64,000 nt of DNA from Spongiibacter pelagi (GCF_014705705.1 NZ_JACXLD010000004.1:248001-312000), one strand, 5' to 3'; counted from the first letter of the stretch, positions 7,655 through 16,788 are shown. Notes: a model not told the origin generated them from the sequence alone. Numbers and translations are program-made.

Positions 7655-9694
7655 TTATCCTGATGACTTGTCTAAGAATGCCTGCTGTTTAATGGCCGTT
7701 AATTGATCTCGCAATCTGGCCGCATCTTCAAATTCCAAGTTTTTAGCGTGTTCCAGCATCTGCTGTTCAAGTTGCTTGATGGTTTTGGCGAGTTGCGCTG
7801 GCGATTGGTTTGCTGCATTGGCGAGGTAGTCGGCATCAGGTTCGGCGACTTTGCGCTTGTCACCTTTGTTACGTACCACTTTTGAGCCGGGAATAGCACC
7901 TGCTTCGAGAATATCAGCAATGGATTTCTTGACGCCCTTGGGAACAATGCCGTGTTCCTCGTTATAGGCAATTTGCTTGTTGCGGCGGCGCTCGGTTTCG
8001 TCGATGGCGCGTTGCATGGAGCCGGTAATTTTGTCGGCATAGAGAATGGCTTTGCCGTTGATGTTGCGAGCGGCGCGACCAATGGTTTGGATTAGGGAGC
8101 TGGTTGAGCGTAAGAAGCCTTCTTTGTCGGCATCGAGAATTGCCACCAGTGCAACTTCGGGCATATCCAAGCCTTCCCGCAGCAAGTTAATCCCTACCAG
8201 CACATCAAATTTGCCAAGGCGAAGGTCGCGGATAATTTCCACGCGCTCAACGGTGTCGATATCGGAGTGCAGGTAACGGCAGCGCACGTTATGTTCGTCC
8301 AGATATTCGCTTAAATCCTCGGCCATGCGCTTGGTGAGGGTAGTGACCAATACCCGCTCTTCGGCTTTAACGCGCAGCTGGATTTGAGAGAGTAGATCGT
8401 CAACTTGATTGGTGGCCGGGCGAATCTCCACTTCGGGGTCGATCAATCCCGTGGGGCGTACCACTTGCTCAACAGTGCGATCTGAGTGCTCTTGCTCGTA
8501 GGGGCCGGGCGTGGCCGAAACTAGAATGAGCTGCGGCACCAGTTTTTCCCATTCCTCAAAGCGCATGGGGCGGTTGTCCAGCGCTGAGGGCAGGCGAAAT
8601 CCGTATTGCACCAGCGTTTCTTTGCGTGAGCGGTCGCCGCGATACATGGCGCCGATTTGAGGAATGGTGACGTGGGATTCATCCACGACCACCAGCGCAT
8701 TTTCAGGCAGGTAGTCGAATAGGGTAGGTGGGGCCTCGCCGGGGTCGCGGCCTGACAAATAACGGGAGTAGTTTTCGATACCGTTGCAGTAACCCAGTTC
8801 ACGGATCATTTCTAAATCGTAGCGTGTGCGCTGTTCCAAGCGCTGTGCTTCCACAAGCAGGTCATTGCTGCGCAAATGTTCCAGCCTTTCCTTCAGTTCC
8901 TCTTCTATGAAATCGACGGCTTTGAGTAGGGTTTCCCGTGGCGTTACATAATGGCTTTTCGGATAGATAGTCACGCGCGGATATTTGCCAAGCGCTTCAC
9001 CGGTTAGCGGATCAAAGCCGCTAATGGTTTCAATTTCATCATCGAATAGTTCAACGCGAATGGCGTTTTTATCACTCTCCGCAGGGAAAATATCAATCAC
9101 ATCGCCGCGTACCCGATAAGTACCGCGCTGAAAGGCAATGTCGTTGCGGGTGTACTGAAGCTCTGCTAGCCGTCGCAATAATTTACGCTGATCAATCCGT
9201 TCGCCACGAACCAGATGTAACACCATTTTGAAATAGAGTTCGGGATCGCCCAAACCGTAAATCGAAGACACCGAGGCTACGATAATGGCATCGGAGCGTT
9301 CCATCAGTGCCTTGGTGGCGGAAAGGCGCATCTGCTCAATGTGGTCGTTAATCGAGGCGTCTTTTTCAATAAAGGTGTCGGAGGAGGGAACGTAAGCCTC
9401 GGGTTGGTAGTAATCGTAGTAAGAAACGAAATACTCCACCGCATTATTGGGAAAAAACTCCTTAAACTCGCCGTACAGCTGGGCCGCCAAGGTTTTGTTG
9501 TGGGCCATGACAATGGTGGGGCGCTGCATTGCCTCAACCACATTGGCGATAGTGAAGGTTTTGCCCGAGCCGGTAACCCCTAATAGTGTCTGGCTGTGCA
9601 AGCCAGCCTGAAGCCCTTCAATCAAAGCCTTGATCGCTTTGGGCTGATCGCCGGATGGCTGATAATTGGAAACAACTTCGAATGCTTTACTCAT
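7655..9694 (-). CDS. uvrB: Excinuclease ABC subunit B
   Basis: UvrB of nucleotide excision repair, 679 residues (E. coli 673). It has the Walker A motif GVTGSGKT (about residues 39-46), the beta-hairpin region [20 protein letters not shown], helicase motif II DESHV, motifs V/VI with [14 protein letters not shown] and QTIGRAARN, and a C-terminal UVR domain that contacts UvrC. It verifies damage delivered by UvrA and loads UvrC. The upstream region shows no CTGT-N8-ACAG LexA box, so SOS control, known for E. coli uvrB, is not evident here. Confidence 0.98.
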   Translation of the reverse strand: MSKAFEVVSNYQPSGDQPKAIKALIEGLQAGLHSQTLLGVTGSGKTFTIANVVEAMQRPTIVMAHNKTLAAQLYGEFKEFFPNNAVEYFVSYYDYYQPEAYVPSSDTFIEKDASINDHIEQMRLSATKALMERSDAIIVASVSSIYGLGDPELYFKMVLHLVRGERIDQRKLLRRLAELQYTRNDIAFQRGTYRVRGDVIDIFPAESDKNAIRVELFDDEIETISGFDPLTGEALGKYPRVTIYPKSHYVTPRETLLKAVDFIEEELKERLEHLRSNDLLVEAQRLEQRTRYDLEMIRELGYCNGIENYSRYLSGRDPGEAPPTLFDYLPENALVVVDESHVTIPQIGAMYRGDRSRKETLVQYGFRLPSALDNRPMRFEEWEKLVPQLILVSATPGPYEQEHSDRTVEQVVRPTGLIDPEVEIRPATNQVDDLLSQIQLRVKAEERVLVTTLTKRMAEDLSEYLDEHNVRCRYLHSDIDTVERVEIIRDLRLGKFDVLVGINLLREGLDMPEVALVAILDADKEGFLRSTSSLIQTIGRAARNINGKAILYADKITGSMQRAIDETERRRNKQIAYNEEHGIVPKGVKKSIADILEAGAIPGSKVVRNKGDKRKVAEPDADYLANAANQSPAQLAKTIKQLEQQMLEHAKNLEFEDAARLRDQLTAIKQQAFLDKSSG

Positions 9695-9830
9695 ACTTCT
9701 TTATAACTGCGCGAGGTGTGGGCGGACAAGTTTTAGCCGTGAGTTTTACGGCGACAGTATAAACATTGATCACTCTGTAAGCTGCGGATAAATAAAACAA
9801 AAATCTCTAGTAAAAAAATTAAAACAGGGC

Positions 9831-9859
9831 TTGACGCTCCCGGGAAACGTCTTTAATAT
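9831..9859 (+). promoter_or_regulatory. Sigma70 promoter of tRNA-Asn
   Basis: TTGACG (9831-9836) and TAATAT (9854-9859) are separated by 17 nt. The promoter is preceded by an A/T-rich stretch (about 9790-9825) that could act as an UP element and followed by a GCGCGG discriminator, all typical for a strong tRNA promoter. Confidence 0.85.
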
Positions 9860-9884
9860 GCGCGGCCTTAGCTGATGAAGCTAT

Positions 9885-9960
9885 TCCGCCTTAGCTCAGT
9901 TGGTAGAGCAAATGACTGTTAATCATTGGGTCGCTGGTTCGAGCCCAGCAGGCGGAGCCA
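9885..9960 (+). tRNA. tRNA-Asn (anticodon GTT)
   Basis: A 76-nt cloverleaf: acceptor TCCGCCT/AGGCGGA, discriminator G and encoded CCA, D-arm GCTC/GAGC, anticodon stem AATGA/TCATT around CTGTTAA (anticodon GTT), and a TTCGAGC T-loop. Confidence 0.97.
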
Positions 9961-9970
9961 AATTTAAAAA

Positions 9971-10003
9971 GCCCTGAAGTCCTAGACTTCGGGGCTTTTT
10001 TTT
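9971..10003 (+). terminator. Terminator of tRNA-Asn, also left copy of a 20-bp direct repeat
   Basis: GCCCTGAAGTC (9971-9981) and GACTTCGGGGC (9985-9995) pair around a CTA loop, followed by eight T residues. Its 3' arm and T-run (9983-10002) recur exactly at 11544-11563, bracketing the HNH mini-island. Confidence 0.92.
9983..10002 (+). repeat. Direct repeat, left copy (candidate attL)
   Basis: A 20-base sequence overlapping the tRNA-Asn terminator and identical to 11544-11563. Confidence 0.75.
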
Positions 10004-10184
10004 CTCCTTACGGTTTTGTTGATGGTTGGCTAGCACCCTATTAACTACTGATGAGCACAATCTGAGCACACTAGCTCTCAGAAGTGTTGGGTAGATTAGA
10101 TCTAGTCATGGAGGCTATTCACAAGCTTCCTAGCTCCACGGCATCCTTTTTAACCACGCCTCAGAATACTGGGGAGCGAAGCTG

Positions 10185-10757
10185 TTATAGGCGCTTATAC
10201 TCTTTAGCCACGGTGGTATTGATTTCAGCGGCCAGCAGTTGGGCATCACGCATCGTTTGTTGAACCAATTCCCAATTTGACCAGTGTTGAGCCCACTTCT
10301 CCTGACCCACTAGCTGCTCAAAATCGACTTGCGTTGGTTGTTGCCATTGCTCGTAACGCTCAAGCTTTTCCAATCTGGCGGCAATATCGGTCACACCTTT
10401 TGTTTTAGGTGATAAGGCCGCATCACTGACTATCCACATCCGCCAGTCTTTATTGCCCTTTGACTGATTGCACTTGCCGCACGCGGGAACGAGATTGTGA
10501 ATCTCAGAAATGTAACCTGTTGGCTTCTTGTCCTTTACCAAGGGGCGAAGATGATCCCACTCAGACGCCACACTACCGCAATAAATACATTGGAAGGATT
10601 CGTGGTCCATTCCCAATATCGTCAGCGCTTCTTTGACTTCCTCATTCGTAGGCTCAATGACCGGAATGATTGAGTTAATAAAGGAGTTGGTAATGCTCGA
10701 AGAGCGCCCGGTGATTTTCATCGGCTTGGGCATTTTAAACAGCGATAGATAGTCCAT
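10185..10757 (-). CDS. HNH endonuclease domain protein
   Basis: A 190-residue protein with a zinc-finger HNH core. CIYC (C57, C60) and CGKC (C93, C96) form the zinc knuckles, SEWDHLRPL carries the D68-H69 catalytic pair, HNLVPAC supplies H87-N88, and NQSKGNKDW closes the motif. Domains of this kind cut DNA in homing, restriction and phage-defence proteins and in phage packaging; nothing here decides among these. The regions before residue 50 and after 110 are not recognised. It lies 39 nt downstream of another unknown minus-strand gene in the island bounded by the tRNA-Asn terminator repeat, which suggests acquired accessory DNA. Confidence 0.8.
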   Translation of the reverse strand: MDYLSLFKMPKPMKITGRSSSITNSFINSIIPVIEPTNEEVKEALTILGMDHESFQCIYCGSVASEWDHLRPLVKDKKPTGYISEIHNLVPACGKCNQSKGNKDWRMWIVSDAALSPKTKGVTDIAARLEKLERYEQWQQPTQVDFEQLVGQEKWAQHWSNWELVQQTMRDAQLLAAEINTTVAKEYKRL

Positions 10758-10796
10758 AGCATTTAGTCGAATTTCGGAAATGTGGGCAGTTTCAAA

Positions 10797-11171
10797 TCAA
10801 TCATTTTTAGACAATGAGTCCCATCTACCGTTACGTTTGCGGATGATCGTTATTGGAAAGACTCTTTTTGCTCCTAGAGCTTCAAATTTTTCTGCCTCGA
10901 CCATTGGTATGCCCCCATCGACTTCAATCAGCTTAGCTCTTACTGATTCACCGGGCACAATCAGTGGGTACGGATTCGATAACCACAACCAGCTCCCATA
11001 AAATCCATTCTCGGATTGAGAGTTGAATTGAGGCACTGTTAATCCGCCCCGTCTGTGCTTGCCACCTGATAGCAAAATGTCGATTTTCCAATGCACACCT
11101 GACAGGAATGTAAAATCCTCTTCAGACATTTCGATCAGGCAGTCGTAATCCGGCTCAACCATTTGCGTCAT
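10797..11171 (-). CDS. Hypothetical protein of the HNH mini-island
   Basis: A 124-residue soluble protein, not recognised. It is rich in acidic and aromatic residues near the N-terminus (DYDCLIEMSEEDFTFL), has a GKHRRGGLTVPQF loop in the middle and a basic C-terminus (RKRNGRWDSLSKND). No signal peptide or membrane segment is visible. The gene is 39 nt upstream of the HNH gene on the same strand and probably co-transcribed with it, so it may be a partner, for example an immunity or regulatory protein, but that is speculation. Confidence 0.65.
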   Translation of the reverse strand: MTQMVEPDYDCLIEMSEEDFTFLSGVHWKIDILLSGGKHRRGGLTVPQFNSQSENGFYGSWLWLSNPYPLIVPGESVRAKLIEVDGGIPMVEAEKFEALGAKRVFPITIIRKRNGRWDSLSKND

Positions 11172-11182
11172 GAAGTTATTCC

Positions 11183-11290
11183 TTAAGTAGCTGGTCGAAG
11201 CTGCTTTAGTTGCTCTTGATATTTCACCTCATTGTTCTCTTTTAACTTCGCCAAATTCTGAAGTTTCCAGTGGACTGATGGGTACTCACC
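11183..11290 (-). pseudogene. Remnant of a small coding region, C-terminus only
   Basis: On the minus strand an open stretch encodes about 35 residues with natural protein character, including YPSVHWKLQNLAKLKENN and YQEQLKQLRPAT, ending at TAA (11185-11183). It has no start codon with a ribosome binding site, and a TAG (11293-11291) lies just upstream in frame. It looks like the tail of a helical protein whose front was lost. It ends 11 nt before the 124-residue gene, so an original three-gene operon is possible. Confidence 0.4.
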
Positions 11291-11476
11291 CTAATGGTTC
11301 TCAGACCAACCGGGTTCTAGGCGTAGTACTCAGTTAGTCATCCGCTCGAAAGCACAATGGCAGTGGGCTGACGAAATAGAAGGCGGTTTATTTTGTTGTC
11401 ATTTTGGGAACTCATAGTACCTGTGTAGGTAAAAATATAAACTTACACAACCGACTTGGTTTAAATAATATTTAAT
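11291..11476. other. Non-coding part of the mini-island
   Basis: No supported gene. It holds an imperfect hairpin, TGTGTAGGT with ACTTACACA (about 11422-11450), and becomes AT-rich toward the plus-strand terminator at 11477-11503. Confidence 0.4.
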
Positions 11477-11503
11477 ACAGGTACTAAAAGTGCCTGTTTT
11501 TTT
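11477..11503 (+). terminator. Rho-independent terminator without an evident gene in front
   Basis: ACAGGTAC (11477-11484), loop TAAAA and GTGCCTGT (11490-11497, one G-T pair) are followed by a run of T residues to 11503. It is oriented for plus-strand transcription, but no plus-strand gene precedes it within the island. Confidence 0.65.
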
Positions 11504-11543
11504 AAAATTGATAATCCTGCTTAGCGGCAAATAATGAGTAGAG

Positions 11544-11563
11544 TAGACTTCGGGGCTTTTTTT
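11544..11563 (+). repeat. Direct repeat, right copy (candidate attR)
   Basis: Exact 20-base copy of the 3' arm and T-run of the tRNA-Asn terminator (9983-10002). It is 44 nt upstream of the VIT1-family gene. Confidence 0.75.
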
Positions 11564-11607
11564 GGTTTGTATTTACCCTCACAGATTTCATTTCTAGCAG
11601 GCAAACA

Positions 11608-12294
11608 ATGTACGCAGAACACGAAGAACACTATATCCACCGGCAGGGCTGGTTACGTGCGGCGGTTTTGGGCGCCAATGATGGCATTGTTTCTACTGCG
11701 AGCTTGTTGGTCGGTATGGCCTCTGCGCACAGTTCGCCGCAGACGATTTTGATCGCTGGGGTTGCCGGTTTGGTTGCTGGGGCCTTGTCGATGGCGGCGG
11801 GGGAGTTTGTGTCGGTAAGTTCTCAGGCGGATATTGAGCGAGCTGATCTAGCTCGCGAAGAGCGCGCGCATCGAAAATATCCAGAGCAAGAGTTGGCGGA
11901 GTTGGCGGAGATTTATCGAGCTCGAGGTCTTGAGGCTGGGATGGCGCTGGAGGTAGCGAAACAGCTCACAGAGCATGATGCGTTGGAGGCTCATGCCCGT
12001 GATGAGTTGGGTTTGAGTGAGGCTAATGCAGCAAGGCCTTTGCAAGCCGCTTTTGCCTCGGCGCTTGCGTTTGCCTGTGGTGCGATTTTTCCGTTGTTGG
12101 CGGCGGTGTTTGCGCCGCTTGAATATACGGCTTTGGCGATAGTTCTCGTTGCTTTGTTGGCATTATTGGTAACGGGGAGTCTTGCCGCCTCTGCGGGTGG
12201 TGCTCAGCGCCTCCGAGCCATTGCCCGTGTGACTAGCTGGGGAGCGCTGGCAATGGGATTAACCGCTATAGCGGGCAAGGTTGTGGGGGCGTAG
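11608..12294 (+). CDS. VIT1/CCC1-family iron/manganese transporter
   Basis: A 228-residue membrane protein of the vacuolar iron transporter family. The N-terminal signature GWLRAAVLGANDGIVSTASL and GLVAGALSMAAGEFVSVSSQ form the first two membrane helices. A charged cytosolic helical segment follows (about residues 75-145, rich in Glu and His), then three hydrophobic helices at the C-terminus. Relatives move Fe2+ or Mn2+ across membranes. It lies immediately right of the direct repeat that ends the mini-island, so it is probably the native neighbour of tRNA-Asn. Confidence 0.88.
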   Translation: MYAEHEEHYIHRQGWLRAAVLGANDGIVSTASLLVGMASAHSSPQTILIAGVAGLVAGALSMAAGEFVSVSSQADIERADLAREERAHRKYPEQELAELAEIYRARGLEAGMALEVAKQLTEHDALEAHARDELGLSEANAARPLQAAFASALAFACGAIFPLLAAVFAPLEYTALAIVLVALLALLVTGSLAASAGGAQRLRAIARVTSWGALAMGLTAIAGKVVGA

Positions 12295-12307
12295 AGTTCG
12301 AATTTAG

Positions 12308-14071
12308 CTAAACGTTTTCGCCCAAGCTTTTTCTTAAATGGGTGAAATTTAATAGCGTGTGATCTTCCCATAGTTGTACGAGATAGGGCAGCGCGCTAAT
12401 CCCTTCTATGCCCGCTGGCAGTGCGTAATGCCGCTGGTTGTCATCAACCTCGATAACATCTTCCAGTTCCAGAAATACGGTGAGATCAGCGAGACGTTTA
12501 CAGGTTTTGATCATTGAGACGAGGCATTGTTTCTGATTTTGGCCGGCCTCGCGCTCTAAGCTAGCCATTGCCGCAAGGCGTTTATGATGCGTGTTACGCA
12601 CTTCGTCCCACCATGTTCCAAACTTTCCGCGCGGCTTTTGTTGCGCTGAGTAGAGCGCCTGTAATTTTTGTTGGAGTTTGTGTGCCTGGGGTTCAAAGGT
12701 GTTAATGGCGCTGCGGAATTCTTGTGCGGGAGTATTGCTGTTCGCCGAGCTTGCTGGCCCTTTTTGCGATTGCACGCTGAAGATTTGATCTTGGCGCTTT
12801 TCGATTAGGCAGAGATAGGAAAGCAGGCGTAATTCCAGTTCTTCAGCCGATTTGCTATAGGCAACGGCGTATTGGCTGGCATAGTCGCGAACGTCGGTAG
12901 CCAATTGACTGATAAGTGAATGAAGGTGAAAGAAAAGATAGTCGTGATCATCGTTTGATTTCGCCAGCTGCCGAACCGCTAGGGGAAGCTTGCTTAGGAT
13001 TTGCTGGACTAATACTTCTTCGTAAGCGGTGAGGCGTTTTCTGATTTGCTCTTCAAGCTCCGATCCGTCGGCGGCGATTTCCAATTTTAGTATCGGTTGC
13101 AGAGCGTTTAGGCGGGCGTCCTTGAATTGCTCAACTAGTTTGACAATATCTTGTGAAATTTGGCGCTCAAGGGTGAGGATGCGAGTCACCGTCCACAATA
13201 AGTGGTTGGCTATTTTATTAATATTCAGGGATTTTAGCGGAATTGCCATCGCCTGAAAAAATGCTGTGCTTTCATTCATGGCTGAGTCTTCGCTAAGGAA
13301 GCGTCGTGCCGAATACGGGTTTTGCTTAAAGTCTCTAACAGGGCCAACCAAGTAGATATAACGTGTGGTGGTAATGACATCGCATTGCCGTACTTCGGCT
13401 TCGTTGGCAATTTGCTCTGCGATCAGTGGGTGGTTCCATTGTCGTAGTTCGTCGATGGGTGTCAGTCTGAAACGATAGCCAAGCATTTGATGGCGGATAA
13501 AGACTTCAATCAAATAATCTTTGATGATGCCTGTAGTTAGTCCTCGGCGAGTCTGGGGTGGCGTAAATTCCGACTCTCTTACTATCGAGACCAGTTGATC
13601 GAGATGCGCTTGTCGAACCCGATTTTTCTCCCGCTTCTGGGCTAGGTCGCTATTTGGATCAAAGCTTTCAACAATGCTCAGGCTACTTTCGAGTAGATCG
13701 GCAAAATCAAAAACATCACGCGTAATTCTTAATTCTTGGTAGGTTTTTTCCAGCTTATTGATAATGGAATGAAGCTGGGGCGATTTAATTTCGCCACGAA
13801 TTTCAGTGGGAGAGGGGCGGCCGGGGAAAACCAGCTTTTTGGCTTGGGTGTCGAGTCTTATACCTTTTGGCGCCAAATGCCGACTAAACGCATATTTGCG
13901 TTCGACATTGCTTAAGTCTTTGAATAAGGCACTGACTTCTTTGTGCCATTCGCTATCCAGTAGCGGGTCGAGCGCTTGTAACTTGGCGGTAATGGCGGGG
14001 TTGAGGCGCGGGCGTCCGTTACTGCTTGCAGCGATTGCTGTGGCGGAGTTTGACATCGTCCTTGTCGTCAT
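12308..14071 (-). CDS. Protein of unknown function, 587 residues
   Basis: A long soluble protein that I do not recognise. It has no signal peptide or membrane helix. It is rich in predicted helices, with coiled-coil-like stretches (for example around LIEKRQDQIFSVQSQ and EPQAHKLQQKLQALYSAQQ), and starts with a low-complexity Ser/Ala segment. It ends 13 nt from the convergent VIT1-family gene and is transcribed away from thrS. The start is taken at ATG 14071; an in-frame ATG at 14056 follows AAGGA and could be used instead. Codon use resembles the neighbouring core genes, so it is probably a resident gene. Confidence 0.75.
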   Translation of the reverse strand: MTTRTMSNSATAIAASSNGRPRLNPAITAKLQALDPLLDSEWHKEVSALFKDLSNVERKYAFSRHLAPKGIRLDTQAKKLVFPGRPSPTEIRGEIKSPQLHSIINKLEKTYQELRITRDVFDFADLLESSLSIVESFDPNSDLAQKREKNRVRQAHLDQLVSIVRESEFTPPQTRRGLTTGIIKDYLIEVFIRHQMLGYRFRLTPIDELRQWNHPLIAEQIANEAEVRQCDVITTTRYIYLVGPVRDFKQNPYSARRFLSEDSAMNESTAFFQAMAIPLKSLNINKIANHLLWTVTRILTLERQISQDIVKLVEQFKDARLNALQPILKLEIAADGSELEEQIRKRLTAYEEVLVQQILSKLPLAVRQLAKSNDDHDYLFFHLHSLISQLATDVRDYASQYAVAYSKSAEELELRLLSYLCLIEKRQDQIFSVQSQKGPASSANSNTPAQEFRSAINTFEPQAHKLQQKLQALYSAQQKPRGKFGTWWDEVRNTHHKRLAAMASLEREAGQNQKQCLVSMIKTCKRLADLTVFLELEDVIEVDDNQRHYALPAGIEGISALPYLVQLWEDHTLLNFTHLRKSLGENV

Positions 14072-14164
14072 GGCGCTAATTCCCTAAGCCCGAATTTTGT
14101 GGTCTTTGAGTCTAGCTAAATCGCGGTATTTTTGGCAATGCTTTTGAACGCTTGCGCCAGCTAT

Positions 14165-14210
14165 CGGCAATCAGGATAATTGCCGCTCTTTTTCAGGTCG
14201 CCACGACCTG
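14165..14210 (+). promoter_or_regulatory. Two consecutive hairpins in the thrS leader
   Basis: CGGCAAT (14165-14171) pairs with ATTGCCG (14179-14185) and is followed by CTCTTTTT, giving a terminator-like element. Right after it CAGGTCG (14194-14200) pairs with CGACCTG (14204-14210) around a CCA loop. Both precede thrS by 57-100 nt. In E. coli thrS is controlled by ThrRS binding tRNA-like hairpins in its leader; these loops do not show the threonine anticodon, so an attenuator or upstream terminator is at least as likely. Confidence 0.5.
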
Positions 14211-14266
14211 CTTTCATTAAATCATGCGGCCCTTGGTAGCGGTCGCCACTGTAAAAGGATACTGCC

Positions 14267-16195
14267 ATGCCTGTTATAACTCTCCCGGACTCCAGCAAGC
14301 GCGAATTTGATCATCCCGTTACCGTGATGGACGTTGCTGCCTCTATTGGTCCCGGTTTGGCAAAAGCTACTGTGGGTGGTCGTGTGAACGGTCAGCGGGT
14401 CGATACCTGCGAAGTGATTAGCGAGGATGCTGAGCTAACACTGTTTACACCTAAAGATGAAGACGGCCTGGAGATTATTCGCCACTCCTGCGCGCACTTA
14501 TTGGGGCACGCCCTTAAGCAGCTTTGGCCCGATGCCAAAATGGCCATTGGCCCCACTATTGATACCGGCTTTTATTACGATGTCGATCTCGATCATATGC
14601 TGACCGATGAAGACATCGCCAAGCTGGAAGCGCGGATGAAAGAGCTGGCAGCGACCGGTTACGAAGTCGTTAAAAAGAAAGTTAGCTGGGAAGAAGCGCG
14701 CGCGACTTTTGAAGGCCGTGGCGAAAGCTACAAAATGGAAATTCTCGACCGCGACGTAGCCCGCGACGATCAACCCGGCCTGTATCACCACGAAGAATAT
14801 ATTGATATGTGCCGTGGCCCCCACGTGCCCAATATGACCTTCTGTAAGCACTTCAAATTGCTGCGGGTCAGCGGTGCCTACTGGCGCGGTGATTCCAAAA
14901 ATAAAATGCTGCAACGCATTTACGGCACCGCCTTCGCCGACAAGAAACAGCTCTCGGCCCATCTCACCATGATGGAAGAGGCCACTAAGCGCGATCACCG
15001 TAAAGTCGGCAAAAAACTCGATCTGTTCCACCAGCAAGAAGAAGCGCCGGGCATGGTGTTCTGGCATCCAAAGGGCTGGACGGTTTATCAAACCATTGAA
15101 CAGTACATGCGCGCTAAGCAGCGCCGTCATGGTTATAACGAGATCAAAACACCGCAGGTGGTGGATATCACCCTGTGGGAAAAATCCGGTCACGCCGATA
15201 AATTCAGCGATGGCATGTTCCGTTTAACGGCGGAAGAGCGCGAATTTGCCGTTAAGCCAATGAACTGCCCCTGTCATATTCAGGTGTTCAATCAGGGCTT
15301 GCGTTCTTACCGTGATTTGCCGCTGCGTTTGGCAGAATTCGGCAGCTGCCACCGCAATGAGCCTTCCGGCTCACTGCACGGCATTATGCGGGTGCGTGGT
15401 TTTACCCAAGATGATGCGCACATTTTCTGTACTGAAGATCAGATTCAGAGCGAAGTGGCTGAGTTTATCGATTTTCTGCATGAGGTTTATGCGGACTTTG
15501 GTTTTAGCGAAGTGATTTATCGTCTTTCAACTCGCCCTGAGCAACGAGTGGGTAGCGATGCCGATTGGGATCGTGCCGAGCAGGCCTTGGCTTTGGCGCT
15601 CGACAGCAAGCAATTGCCTTGGGAAGAGTTGCCCGGCGAAGGTGCTTTTTATGGCCCCAAAATTGAGTTTTCTCTAAAAGACTGTATCGGCCGGGTGTGG
15701 CAGTTGGGCACTATTCAGGTCGATTTCTCTATGCCGGGTCGTCTTGGCGCGCAGTATGTTGATGAAGATGGTGCGCGCAAAACGCCAGTGATGTTGCACC
15801 GCGCAATTTTGGGTTCTTTTGAGCGCTTTATTGGGATTTTGATCGAACATTATGAGGGCGCTTTCCCGCTTTGGCTGGCCCCCGTTCAGGCGGTAATTAG
15901 TCCAATTACGGATAAACAGGCCGATTTTGCCTCAGAAGTGCAAGAATTCCTGTCAGAACACGGGTTTAGAGTCGAAACAGACTTGAGAAATGAGAAAATC
16001 GGCTTTAAAATCCGCGAGCACACAATCCAGAAGGTTCCTTACCTGTTTGTCGTCGGTGACAAAGAGGTGGAATCTCGTACTATTTCAGTACGCACAAAGA
16101 GTGGCGAGGATCTAGGTTCAGTCTCAATGGAGGCGTTAAAAAACCTGCTCGCTGAAGGTGTGGCCCAGCGTGGCCGCGCAAATACGGAGAATTAG
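14267..16195 (+). CDS. thrS: Threonine-tRNA ligase
   Basis: ThrRS of 642 residues, the same length as E. coli. Domains in order: TGS (residues about 1-61), second editing-type domain with [10 protein letters not shown] and CRGPHVP, the class II core with [31 protein letters not shown] and [11 protein letters not shown], and the C-terminal anticodon-binding domain. It charges tRNA-Thr in the cytosol. The start ATG follows AAAAGGAT. infC begins 2 nt after its stop; GGAG inside the last thrS codons is the infC ribosome binding site, so translation of the two is linked. Confidence 0.98.
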   Translation: MPVITLPDSSKREFDHPVTVMDVAASIGPGLAKATVGGRVNGQRVDTCEVISEDAELTLFTPKDEDGLEIIRHSCAHLLGHALKQLWPDAKMAIGPTIDTGFYYDVDLDHMLTDEDIAKLEARMKELAATGYEVVKKKVSWEEARATFEGRGESYKMEILDRDVARDDQPGLYHHEEYIDMCRGPHVPNMTFCKHFKLLRVSGAYWRGDSKNKMLQRIYGTAFADKKQLSAHLTMMEEATKRDHRKVGKKLDLFHQQEEAPGMVFWHPKGWTVYQTIEQYMRAKQRRHGYNEIKTPQVVDITLWEKSGHADKFSDGMFRLTAEEREFAVKPMNCPCHIQVFNQGLRSYRDLPLRLAEFGSCHRNEPSGSLHGIMRVRGFTQDDAHIFCTEDQIQSEVAEFIDFLHEVYADFGFSEVIYRLSTRPEQRVGSDADWDRAEQALALALDSKQLPWEELPGEGAFYGPKIEFSLKDCIGRVWQLGTIQVDFSMPGRLGAQYVDEDGARKTPVMLHRAILGSFERFIGILIEHYEGAFPLWLAPVQAVISPITDKQADFASEVQEFLSEHGFRVETDLRNEKIGFKIREHTIQKVPYLFVVGDKEVESRTISVRTKSGEDLGSVSMEALKNLLAEGVAQRGRANTEN

Positions 16196-16197
16196 CA

Positions 16198-16737
16198 ATC
16201 AAACGAGATGATGGAAAAGGACGCAGCAAGCGTCTGCCGACGAACGACGAAATTGAAGCAAGAGAAGTTCGCTTAATCGGTGCCGATGGTAGCCAGGTTG
16301 GTATTGTTTCTATAGATGAGGCCATAAAGGCCGCTGAAGAAGCCCAACTGGATCTTGTACAAATTGCTGATTCTGACCCCGTAGTCTGCAAAATCATGGA
16401 CTACGGTAAGCATGTTTTCGAGGCCAAAAAGCAACAAGCTGCGGCTAAGAAAAAACAGGTTCGTACTCAGGTTAAGGAAATCAAATTCCGGCCTGGAACG
16501 GATGAAGGGGATTATCAGGTAAAACTGCGCAACCTGATACGTTTCCTTGAGCATGGGGATAAAGCCAAGGTGACCTTGCGTTACCGCGGTCGTGAGATGG
16601 CCCACCAGGAACTTGGCCTGCAGTTGCTACAGCGAGTGGAAGCAGACCTCGCTGAATACGGTGCTGTAGAGCAGTTTCCAAAAATGGAAGGTCGTCAGGC
16701 AACCATGGTAATTGCCCCGAAAAAGAAAAAGCAGTGA
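16198..16737 (+). CDS. infC: Translation initiation factor IF-3, starting at ATC
   Basis: The reading frame is open from ATC 16198 and gives 179 residues beginning (M)[20 protein letters not shown], which matches IF-3 N-termini. Later motifs include [49 protein letters not shown] and the C-terminal [11 protein letters not shown]. No ATG or GTG lies at the proper position; the first in-frame ATG (16396) would remove the N-terminal domain. GGAG (16186-16189) sits 8 nt before ATC. Use of a non-standard start lets IF-3, which rejects such codons, limit its own synthesis, as known from E. coli (ATT). Confidence 0.96.
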   Translation: MKRDDGKGRSKRLPTNDEIEAREVRLIGADGSQVGIVSIDEAIKAAEEAQLDLVQIADSDPVVCKIMDYGKHVFEAKKQQAAAKKKQVRTQVKEIKFRPGTDEGDYQVKLRNLIRFLEHGDKAKVTLRYRGREMAHQELGLQLLQRVEADLAEYGAVEQFPKMEGRQATMVIAPKKKKQ

Positions 16738-16788
16738 GCTCATAGGGCCTGCTTTATTTGTAATTTACAAATGCGGAGTATCTAAACG

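Larger units (their letters stand above)
9983..11563. mobile_element. Small putative island between 20-bp direct repeats downstream of tRNA-Asn
   Basis: TAGACTTCGGGGCTTTTTTT occurs at 9983-10002 and again at 11544-11563. The first copy is the terminator arm of tRNA-Asn; the second has no matching 5' arm and forms no hairpin, as expected for a duplicated attachment site. The enclosed about 1.56 kb carries an HNH nuclease gene, an unknown gene and a gene remnant, all on the minus strand, and no integrase. An integrated satellite or the residue of a larger island is the inference. Confidence 0.6.

Noticed and set aside
9695..9790. LexA (SOS) box upstream of uvrB
   Set aside because: Only ACAG...CTGT in outward order and single half-sites occur; no CTGT-N8-ACAG pattern is present.
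16396..16737. Shortened IF-3 starting at ATG 16396
   Set aside because: It would begin inside the conserved VCKIMDYGK motif and lose the N-terminal domain; the frame is open back to ATC 16198 with a good ribosome binding site.
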